Origin: Symbiodinium natans
Taxonomy: Eukaryota > Sar > Dinophyceae > Suessiales > Symbiodiniaceae
Length of the DNA: 64,000 nt
NCBI GenBank assembly: GCA_905221605.1
Contig: CAJNDS010000413.1
Location: 62,001 to 126,000, forward strand
Direction of reading: 5' to 3'
A model generated the notes under the pieces. That model was not told the DNA's origin. It saw nothing but the letters and a program-made list of their open reading frames with translations, and did no database searches. Position 1 is the first letter of the stretch, and every line of letters begins with the position of its first letter. The position numbers were made by a program, and so were the translations under genes. Shown piece after piece: positions 21,183 to 30,245 of this stretch.

Positions 21183-22140
21183 TCGAGGAGTCCTGCTGCA
21201 AAAAAGGCTTTCTTTTTCAGGCATCCAGCATGTCCAGTTTCAAAGGGGTGTGGGGCCTAGGAATTTGGGGTTTCGGGTTTCGGGCCCGGCTAGACTTCAG
21301 CCCAGAGGCAAAAGGGGCCCGTGCTGAAAAAGGAACTAGGGGTTTTTTTTTGCCACCCGACTAGCCACGGCAAAGCGGGGTAAATGGGTCGGAGGAACGG
21401 AAAAAGGACACCCAATAGGCACATGCCAGCTGCCCAGGGATATTGCCAGGAAGGCATTAAGGGTAGGAAATTGGCGGTGGGTTCATTCGGGAGAGATCAA
21501 TGTTCCCAGACCAACATGCACCAACACCAGATAAACAACGACGGCTAATGATCCCCCCCAGCGGAACCCAGTCTTGGTATGTTTCCCTGGGGCACCTCCC
21601 CTTCAGAAAGAGCAAGAGCCCTGTTCGCGATCCTCCGTCACAAAGAAGGGTTAGAACACAGTACAGCCAGTGCAGCCAGTAAATATAGCTTGAAACACCG
21701 AGTACGGGGATCGCCACTTCAGAGCTCGCCTGCTTTGTACACACTAAGCCTTACCGTCCCTCGCCAAGTTACCTCCAGATATATTGCAGACTAGCAACGG
21801 GGACTTACCAGTAAGGGTTAACCAGGGAGGGAACTGTCATGGCTCGGATGTCAGTAAGGACTACGTCACGTCCCTTCACTACACTGCTATGCTTACAAGA
21901 GGGTCCGCTCGGCAGCCTAGTTCAATTTTCAAATGTCCGGCTGCGCTTTCAAAGGAGCCAGACCTCTCAGAAATGTTCCTGCCTGACTTCCCGGATTCTT
22001 GGGTTGTGGAATGGATGAGATGTGTGCACGCCTGTGGCCCATGTCATGAGATGCATCCGAGGTTGGGGAATCCGGGCCAGGCGCGGCTCCGTGCCCAGCT
22101 TGAAATGGGGGTGGCCCCCTGGGCTAGCTCTGCTTGCGCC
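21183..22140. other. No supported gene
   Basis: Mixed-strand open frames without family resemblance. Base composition is less extreme than on the left, and no telomeric arrays are present. Confidence 0.35.
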
Positions 22141-22380
22141 GTGAGTTTTGAATTACGAATTACGAAGTGCAAATTGTCGATTAGGCCGTGGCCCCAGGGC
22201 TCTGGAATGCACTAATTACAAATTAGGGTGCGCGGATTTTGTGTCGTACTAGTGGCACCAATTACGAATTAAAGTGCACGACTTTGTTGGTCGAATTAGT
22301 TGCATATCGGCAGGGTAATTACTAATTAGACGGACTCCCAGCACTAAATTAGGAATTGACATGCAAGTGCAGTCGTGAAT
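22141..22380. repeat. AATTACGAATTA-type repeat cluster
   Basis: At least six imperfect copies of (T)AATTACGAATTA or AATTACAAATTA spaced by GC-rich sequence. The same motif clusters at 26.80-26.98 kb. Confidence 0.75.
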
Positions 22381-22827
22381 TGTAGTGCGATCCGGGAAGG
22401 AAGGGGGGGGCGGCTTCTGAATGAGAGTTACCGTCTAGGCACGCCTGTGGCCAGTGCATGGGCTGGTAGATTCTTTGGCCTCCCCCCCCTTTCAGACTTA
22501 CAAACCCTTTCAGACTTACAAACTTGGCCGCAATCCGTTGCGGCTCACAGTTCTACCGTCGGAAGCAGTAGGAGGCAGCTGATATGTACCGGTGTCTTGA
22601 GCGCCGTGCCATTGGTCTCTACCAGTAGGATGTCAGGATCCCGACTTTGCGGCATAGGGCCCAAGCCATTCTGGAATGACAGTATCGCCGCATGTCCCAC
22701 GTCATTGTTGAGGTGCTGGCAGTTGTGTGGGATGTGCGCGGTCGTCATTGCAATAAGCTCACGACACTTCCTGTCCAGATCACCTCAGGGTGGCCGAATG
22801 TCCCAACTGACTCGTTGGGGGTGTAGT

Positions 22828-23400
22828 TCACATCCCAAGGTCCAAGGTCTGCAGGTTGTCAGGCAAGGTCTGATTCTCCCAGCTCTGCTTGAAGTCGTGT
22901 CCAAGGCTTAAGGACTGTAAGTTGTCAGGCAGAGCAGTATGCTTGAGGTACCAGCGAAGACAGCCCGTGACTCTCCAGGGTGGGATGCCTCTCCGCATCA
23001 TCTTCCACTGCGCTTTGTGCCAGTCGTGTCGGGCCATGGCTTCAGCAGGTGAGTTGCAGGTCGTCAGGCAAGGCCTTATTCTCCCAGCTCTGCTTGAAGT
23101 CATGTCCAAAGCTTAAGGACTGTAAGTTGTCCGTCAGGGCAGTATTCTCGAGGTGCCAGCGAAGACAGTCCCTGACGCTCCAGGGCGGGATGTCTCTCAG
23201 CATCATCGTCCACTGCATTCTGCGCCAGTCGTGTCGGGCCAAGCTTAAGGACTGTAAGTTGTCAGGCAGAGCAGTATTCTCGAGGTGCTAGCGAAGACAG
23301 TCCTTGACGCTCCTGGGTGGGGTGTCTCTCAGCACCATCGTCCACTGCGCTCTGCGTCAGTCGTGTCGGGCCATGGCTTCAGCAGGCGAGTTGTCAACAT
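22828..23400 (-). pseudogene. Degenerate FNIP/leucine-rich repeat coding sequence in ~190-bp tandem units
   Basis: On the minus strand two units translate as TALPDNLQSLSLGHDFKQSW then ENQTLPDNLQTLDLG, and TALTDNLQSLSFGHDFKQSW then ENKALPDDLQ. The spacing and the LPxxLxxLxxGxxFxQ pattern match 22-residue FNIP-type repeats. Each unit also carries a conserved stretch ending PPWxVxxCLRWxLEN. Units are broken by stops and indels and a third is partial (23.24-23.40 kb), so this is most likely a relic of a repeat protein. I infer no function. Confidence 0.6.
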
Positions 23401-23684
23401 CTTATCATATTAGAGTAATACACGTAAGAGGTTAAGGTCGGGGGTTAGGGGAGATAGACAGTAAGGAGGTCAGTAGAGGGGGGAGTGGGAGAGTCGAGGC
23501 GGAGAGAAAAGTGAGCTGGTCCAGGGCGTGGTTATGTGTTCTTTTTGTTGTCAACCCTCCCCTGTCGTTTGTTTGTCAATCCTTCCCTGTCGGTCTGGGC
23601 GAGGTCGGTTTTTTTTTTTTGGCGCAATCCAGTGTGGTGCAGCCGTCGTCGTCGATGTATGTTGCTCTTCCCATGCTTGTGCCG

Positions 23685-24150
23685 GCATGGCGGTGGCGGG
23701 AGCCCGTAAGGACAGTACATGGCTGTAAGGTACATCACAGCGTACAGGCCATGTCACGACATCACAACACGCAGGTACTGACATGACTGGCATGTCTTGG
23801 CATGGCGGCGGCTGGAGCCTTCAAGAACAGCATACTAGCAATGTCACAACGTCGCAACATGTAGGTACTGACATGACTGGCATGTATTTGGCTCGGCGGT
23901 GGCTGGAGCCTTTAAGAGCAGCACATGACCGAAAGTGACTTCATGACACCGCAGCATGTATAGAACAGCACGACATCCTCAGGTATTCCCATACTGCCGG
24001 GCGGCATTTGCCATAGGCTAGTTTTTTTTTTGGGCGGGTAACGGCGCAAACCTTCAGGGTGCAGCCTTCTTCGTCGATGCGTTTCGTAGTGTCTGCAGGC
24101 ATGGCGGTGGCGGAAGCCCTTAAGGACAGCACATGACTGTTGGACATGGT
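23685..24150. repeat. Minisatellite, ~90-115-bp units
   Basis: Four imperfect units each start GGCATGGCGGTGGCGGGAGC and contain AAGGACAGCACATGACTG and TACTGACATGACTGGCATGT. The spacing varies. Poly-T runs adjoin GGGCGG at 23.61 and 24.02 kb. Confidence 0.7.
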
Positions 24151-24420
24151 GCATATGCAGGGCACAACATGACATGGTCGCACGCAGGGGACAACATGAG
24201 TCTGCCACATCGTCTCACTAAATGCGAGGCAGAGCGGCGGTGGGAGCCTGTAACATCATTCGATATTACGTCAAGCCACGGCTGTGATCACACGCAGGCG
24301 TGCAGAGGCAATGCCGTGTTGTAGGGTATTTGGGTCACGGCCAAATTGGTCATTGTATCCTACCTTGAGTTAGGGCGAATTAGCAACCTCATCCCCTCTG
24401 GGTCAGGTGGGAGGGGCGTG

Positions 24421-25533
24421 TCAGCGATCTCTGCTCGGCAGTGTTGCCGGCATCGTTTTGGCTCTCTTGAGGGGGGGGACGGGGGTTGGGGTTGTTTGAG
24501 GTTGTTCCACTTCCAGCCGGGCCATGCGGCGAGGTCCATCCCTACCCTCATGCATGGCGGCCCCCGTCATGCAGCTGCTTTGGGACTGTTCACTCAGTGC
24601 TCCAAGCCAAGGCACTCCATTCTCGAGGTCCCTCTGATCATCCGCTAAGAGCCTAGTGATGAACCCCGGTGACGGGGGCTTGAGGCGGCCTGTGTTGCGG
24701 AGACCTGAAGCTTGAGGCTCATCCTCCGAGCTGGAGATTTCTTGGGGGGGGCGTCTTTCCTGCAGCTCGGGCTGGGGGGGGCGCTCCTGTTGGACAGCTC
24801 TGGTTCTAGCTATCAGGTTAGGGATGGAGAGTTGTACGGTGCCTGGTCGGACCAGGTTGTGCCTGAACCTGCTCAGCTGGGCTGGGGTCGGGAGTGCAAA
24901 CCCCTGTGTGAGGAGGAGAGATCTAAGTTCAACGGAGAGGGTCTTTACATTGCGGGGAGTAAACGCAATGAGAGTTAGGCGTCTACGTCCCGTCCACGGC
25001 ATGGCCCCATGAAGTAGAAGGTTGGATGTGAATATCGCAGGGTGAGGGAAGAGGGAGTACGCTTTACCCTGAACTCGTCTACCTTCATGTTCTCTCTCTA
25101 CCGTCCCCTCTGGGTGTTCTATCCACAGTTCACCGCCTTCATGGTCAGTTAGGCTAATTGCGATGGAAGGGACATGCGAGTTCTGTACATCTTTGTGCAG
25201 CCCTCTCATAGACCCCTCACGAATCGTAACACTGCAAAAGGGAATCCCCGTATAGAGACTACGTACAAAGCTTGTAACCGCCTGCGTGGTGCACGGCACA
25301 TCGTACGTATTGTTTATGGGCGCCATTGAGCTTCTCGGGCTCGCCCCTGACACGAAAGACCGTCCTCCTGTCGGCCCCTGTTTGCATTGGCGGGGCATGG
25401 TATCCCACAGTTCCACAATGTTTTCCCTGCATATGGGCCCCGATTCCCTGATCATGTGGAAGGCCCTTTCCTCCAGTTGTTCCACCATGACACCTGTCGA
25501 AGTTTGAACCTGGTTTGAGGCTCTTTTTGTCAA
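24421..25533 (-). CDS. AlkB-like 2-oxoglutarate/Fe(II) dioxygenase domain protein
   Basis: 370 codons, single frame, ATG 25533. Residues 95-195 carry the metal and cofactor pattern of the double-stranded beta-helix oxygenases: GIPFCSVTIREG, then LHKDVQN (His113, Asp115), GGELWIEH, LLHGAMPW (His175) and the basic GRRRLTLIAFTPR (Arg183-185). The Fe ligands H-x-D...H and the 2OG-binding Arg are all present. The C-terminal 150 residues are Pro/Glu-rich and look disordered. Family members oxidatively demethylate nucleic acids or hydroxylate proteins; the substrate cannot be read here. It has the same strand as the coiled-coil gene and the retrotransposon, and lies in the same array-free block. It could be host gene or element cargo. 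Confidence 0.7.
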   Translation of the reverse strand: MTKRASNQVQTSTGVMVEQLEERAFHMIRESGPICRENIVELWDTMPRQCKQGPTGGRSFVSGASPRSSMAPINNTYDVPCTTQAVTSFVRSLYTGIPFCSVTIREGSMRGLHKDVQNSHVPSIAISLTDHEGGELWIEHPEGTVEREHEGRRVQGKAYSLFPHPAIFTSNLLLHGAMPWTGRRRLTLIAFTPRNVKTLSVELRSLLLTQGFALPTPAQLSRFRHNLVRPGTVQLSIPNLIARTRAVQQERPPQPELQERRPPQEISSSEDEPQASGLRNTGRLKPPSPGFITRLLADDQRDLENGVPWLGALSEQSQSSCMTGAAMHEGRDGPRRMARLEVEQPQTTPTPVPPLKRAKTMPATLPSRDR

Positions 25534-27100
25534 AGTCTGAAGTTTGTTTAGGGTCCCTTTGTTCTTGCTTCTAGGCCCACCGACCCCCTGCTCCTATATC
25601 TTTGTGGCTAACACAGTGGCGGAAGGTGGGTCAGATTGAGGAAGCGAGAGCGAGGGAGGGGCGAGTCGTGGGGGTGCAGGAATGCGCGTGTTGAGATGAA
25701 ATTGTCGATATGGCCTGTTTTCTGGAGCACAACCTTCCGCTAGGAGCATCATAGGGAACCGTTTTAGGGCCTTATTGTCCGAGCGGTATCCCGCCAACCT
25801 CAAAGTCCAAAGTCCAATGTAGACCCCAAAAGCCTGAACCTTGCGGAAACGAAGAGACGTATGGATTAGGAGTGGTTTGATCCTATTCGGGGATGCTGCT
25901 CAGTGGTGGCTCGGGCAATGGGGTATGAACGGTTGGATATACATACATACCAACAACAGCTTGATTAGAATCAATTCAGGTTGGGGGTGCAGACATTGGT
26001 GGTTTGGGCTAGGGTATTTATGGGAGGGTAGTGGGGGAGCTAAGGTAAGCACCGGTTCGTAGTTTATTAGGGCACTACAGGGTAGGAGGCACGGGGGTAA
26101 GGCAAGGGGGTATGGTTCGCAAGTATCCGAGCATGTCCGGGGGTTACGGGGCCAGGGGCACAGGAAGGAGAGAGTAGTGGGCTTTGGATAGTTGAGCGAA
26201 GGTTTTTTTTTTTTCTTTTTTCGGGGCGGGGGGAAAGGGAAGGTGTTGAAGGCTGTCACTTTGAGGCGTTGCAGTCTTGAGGGTACGCAAAGTCGAGCAC
26301 AGCTGGTGATTTTATGGTGGTGGGGCAGGTGCTTCAGGTTAGGGTGTTACATGGCAAGATCATGCAGTGTACCTCAGTTGCATTCATCGTACAAGTGCGA
26401 AGGTTTGTGGGGGGGGGGGGGGGGGTAGGTAGGAGCCGGGGGTGGGGGTGCCTTTCACGCTCTTTTTAGCTGCACTCATCTCAGCACGAATCCAGCGGCA
26501 GGATTAGTTTGCTATCTGGGACAGAGTGTTGGAGTATACCAGGGAGTAGAGGAGGATTGGGCCTAGGCCTAAGTGGGGGGAGGTGGGGGGGGGGGCAAAA
26601 GGTCGTGTCAGGTACTGCCCCAGGGCCTTTCCGACTGTGGTTGAATTACGTGCAGTAGGACATCATCCCTTAGGGGGGGCCTTCTTGTACTTCTACACAA
26701 GGAAGCGTCCAAGTCAGCAAAACAAGTCAGCAAAGGCAAAGGTATTTAGGGCATTGGGATGGAAGGACCCCTCTTCACGTTCTCAGCACAGAGTCGCATT
26801 GGCTAATTACAAATTAGGATGCTGTGTAATTATGAATTCGGAGGCCGGCATGTCGGCTGAAATTACGAATTGGAAGCTGGTTGAAATTACGAATTGGAAG
26901 CTGGTTGAATTATGAATGCAGGTCGAATTACGAATTGGCCCCTTTCAGAGGGGGTTTGTGGGTAATCATTCTGAATTAGTCGTCGGATAAGGCCTATGCA
27001 AAACGTGGAAGGTTGCTGGCGTGCAAGATTCAGGACGTGGCATAGCATACGGAAGCCCCTTACCAGGCTTTCGCACTATGCCGTCGCTATGGCTTCGCCA
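25534..27100. other. Intergenic, G-rich, with AATTACGAATT repeats at 26.80-26.98 kb
   Basis: G13 tract near 26409-26425 and T-run at 26201-26220. From 26800 the motif AATTACGAATTGGAAGCTGG repeats two to three times, echoing the cluster at 22.14-22.38 kb. No gene supported. Confidence 0.5.
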
Positions 27101-28841
27101 TTACTGTCCAGGTGCAGGGGTTATGTAATCAAGGGCCGCCCGGAGGGCCTCAGCTCGTTGCGCTGGGGACATCGGTCCCGGCGGGACCATGGGCCCTTGT
27201 TGGGTTTGCGAAACCTGTGGCGGGGGCTGAGGATACGGCTGATTCACAAGCGGAGCTATCTGAATGGGCCTGACGCTGGGGAGCCCTCCCGGGATCGGAG
27301 ACATCACGTCTGCCATGCGGGGGTCCTGCATGTTAGGCGCCAGGGGTGCGAATTGTGTGCCCCCTCATCTGGCGGGCACCCATGCGGTCAAGCATCTCCT
27401 TGAGGACATCGAAGATGGCATCCCATTTCTGCTCATTGGCAGTTGTCTGGTTCTCCTGACGACCCAGCCGGCCTGTCATGTCCTTGAGGATGTCGTAGAT
27501 GGCTTCGTGTTTCTGGTCATGGGCATGGGCCTGGTTCTCCTGGCGACCAAGCTTGCCCACCAGGTTAACCAAGCTTGTTTCCTGGCCATCCACTCTTTCT
27601 GTCAGGTCAGTGAGGGCCTCTTTGATCTCCGCAAGGAGGAGCCCCAGCTTGCCCATGTCATCCACATGCTTGACTTGCCATCCTCGCGGCTCCTGGGCGT
27701 CCGTCCTGTGGAGGATGCTGTCGAGGGATTCTTTCATGCCCTTCATGTAGGAGTGGTTCCCTTTGAGCTGCGAGTTGAGGGTGCCATGCGATGAGGCTGC
27801 TTCCGAGGACGCTTTGTCAAAGCCCTGAGATACACGGCTATTCAGGAGTTTGATGTCCGCCTGGATTTGGAGGGTCTGGTCCTGGATGGTCTGCAGGGTC
27901 TGAGCCAGCTTGGAAAGGTCATCTCGGCATTCCTTCAGTTCCGGGCTTGTTGTAGAGCTTGTTGTCGACCCCGGGCTTGTGGTGGCTGTTCCCAGGGCCC
28001 CCTGAACGTGTTGTTTAATTTCTTGCGCAGCAAGCTGGGTTGCCGCCACAAGCTTGACGCGAACCTCCTCGATCTGGGCCTTGAGGGCTGCGAAGTTGGC
28101 GGTGAGGTCCGGAGGACTGGCCACCAGCTTGGACATATCCTGGAAGCTCTGCTTGAATTCGGCCACAAGCTTGTTTCTGCTGCCTTCTATCTGCGATGTG
28201 ATGGCCGAGAACTTGGTCTTGAGGTCCGCCTCCTGGAAAGCTTGCTTGATCTCCGATAGGACCTTGGTCTTGGATGTCTCAAGCTGGGTCGTCATGGTTG
28301 CCAGCGTAGCTTTGACATCCATTTCCTGGAAGGTCTGGAGAAGGTTTGTGAGGAGGACTTTGACGTTCTCGACTTTCTCCAAGATCGGCTTCAAGTACGT
28401 GTCAGCCAAGGGCGCGACCATGTCGTGCAGCGGGGCAAGGTAGTCCAGGAGGGTTTGGGTCTGGGCCCTTGGGTCGGCGGCGGACTCTTTTTCTTCTTCG
28501 GCTTGACCACCCAGAGTTCGCCTGGCTCCTTTACTGCGTCCACAGCACTTCGGTAGGGAGGCGCGGCCATAGACCCATTTGCAGCAAAGTTCCAAGAGGT
28601 CATAGAGCGTCCCAAGGCACACTCGTGTTGTCTTCATGATGAAGGGGAGGAGCAGCGTAGCCAAGACGCCGACGGTCACTGGCAGTAGTGACTTCACCAT
28701 GGGGCTGAGCTCAAGCGCCTCCATCCACGACCGCGGTTCGGGTTGGGGCATCATGGCTGCACAAAGCAAAGGCAGCAAGAAGAACTTTGAAGGGAGCAAA
28801 GCTACCAGAGGTCTGTACGAGCCACGGCAGTGCGTCCGCAT
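27101..28841 (-). CDS. Membrane-anchored coiled-coil protein, frameshifted near C terminus
   Basis: The 502-codon frame from ATG 28841 has a hydrophobic segment at residues 52-69 (LLPVTVGVLATLLLPFIM), a basic/Cys cluster, then about 330 residues of heptad-rich helix with recurring phrases such as FQEMDVKATLATMTTQLE and IEEVRVKLVAATQLA. Near the end KLGRQENQ occurs twice. The frame stops at 27333. One base less in the run of five G at about 27360-27364 would join it to a Pro-rich tail (QFAPLAPNMQDPRMADVMSP to ITPAPGQ) that ends at 27101. Either an assembly error or a real frameshift. It resembles the tail-anchored coiled-coil architecture often seen in structural proteins; no named family recognised. 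Confidence 0.65.
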
Positions 28842-29224
28842 TTGCCAATTTCCGGGCCGCCCCGCCCCCCCCCCATTTAGGGTCTGCTTGGAAGGTATGG
28901 AAACAACTAGCCGTCATGTGTGGTTCACTCAGAGCCACGGACGTGCCTACACAACTCAGGCTCAATTCAGGGGTCATGTTAAGCGTTCAAAGCCCGTGTC
29001 TCTTCCATGTATGTCGAATAGGCGATTGCCGGCAGCTGCTAGTCTGGACTTATAGGTCGTGTTTTCGCCCCCCCCTCCCCAATCCTAGCTAGTCAGTCTT
29101 GAGCTACCAGCGGGTCAAGATCAAGATAGTGTGAAAGGGAAATTGCGAGGGTCCGCGGGTTAGGCGGGGGTTACTCGAAATGACCTGCGGTGCCAGACAG
29201 GAGCGCCTGGCGGTTTGAGTCTTC
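28842..29224. other. Spacer between coiled-coil gene and retrotransposon 3' end
   Basis: Short C-runs at 28860 and 29070. No poly-A tail or clear target-site duplication was seen that would mark the retrotransposon 3' end. Confidence 0.45.
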
Positions 29225-30245
29225 TTACCATAGCCACAGGGGGCATGTGATGTGTTGGTCTTGAAAATACGAGACCGCATAGTCTCTTCTCCTGATCACC
29301 ATACGAGTATGCGGCAGGAGTACAGCTTGCTTAGCACATTCATCTGCTAATTCATTCATAGGTTCACCTCGGTGTGCCCGGACATGTTTAACGGCCGTGT
29401 ATGCCGAGACTTCTTCCCAAAGGAGTAGCAACGCTGAGGTATCTGATGCATGTACAACTGAGTGTATTGCTCCCTGAAGGAGTTGAAGAACGTGTTGCGA
29501 GTCAGACATGAAAAGGAAGGACCCCGAAGGAACAAAAGTCCGGAGTCGCTTGATGGCCTGCAGTCCCTTGCAAGCTGCTACCAATTCAGCCTTTATGTTG
29601 GTACTTCTGCCGGGAATAGCTTGTTGTATGATCACCGCATCTGTCTGAATGTCCCCATAGGGGGGGAGTATGACTGCTGCCGCTCCTCCCTGTCCTGCCA
29701 TACAGCTACCATCGGTGGATACTCGTATGGCATCCTCCACATCTTCGGGGGTCAATTCAGGGTGTTCTATGTACGCTGTTACATAAGGGGTTTCAACCGG
29801 AGGGTGTCGCATGGGAAGGAGGTGGAAGTCCCCACCCACTCTGCTGAGCGCCCTGCCTCGGAGGTCTACATGAGCCAGAATTGGGTAGAATTCGGGAGCG
29901 ACATTCTTCTTGCGGAGATAGTCTTCAGTGAACTGTTTCCATATGAGTCTGTTCTGCGCAGCTCCTTCCCAAGTGATAGGCTGACCTGCCTTACGATGGT
30001 CCTGCCAGGCAAGGTGGAGCCAACGGCTGCAGTTAGGCCAGTACCCCGGTGCCCTACGCTGTTGTGCAACATTCAGGAGTTGCCACGATGAGCCTCGTAT
30101 GCTGAGGGCTTTCGAGATCGGTCGGACTTGTGGGTTGGGGAGTCTGGCAGCATGACCCCAGTAAGAAAAAGCTTTGGGTCTGTATATGCGTCCATGTTTC
30201 ATGTCCTGTCGCCTGTGCCGCCATCCTTGCTGCTCTTCTCACACA
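29225..30245 (-). CDS. LINE ORF2 C-terminal region with RNase H domain
   Basis: From about 30245 the sequence reads GWRHRRQDMKHGRIYRPKAF then YWGHAARLPNPQVRPISKAL, the linker that follows reverse transcriptase in LINEs. RNase HI motifs follow: VSTDGS (first Asp, near 29715), IKAELVAACKGL (Glu), MSDSQHVLQLLQ (Asp), and HVRAHRGEPMNELADECAKQ (His and last Asp). All four catalytic acids are visible. The domain would remove RNA from the RNA/DNA hybrid. Its frame differs from ORF2, with the shift somewhere near 30210-30245. Confidence 0.82.

Noticed and set aside
27264-28443. Long + strand frames over the coiled-coil gene
   Set aside because: Antisense of heptad-rich coding sequence; composition follows from the real frame.
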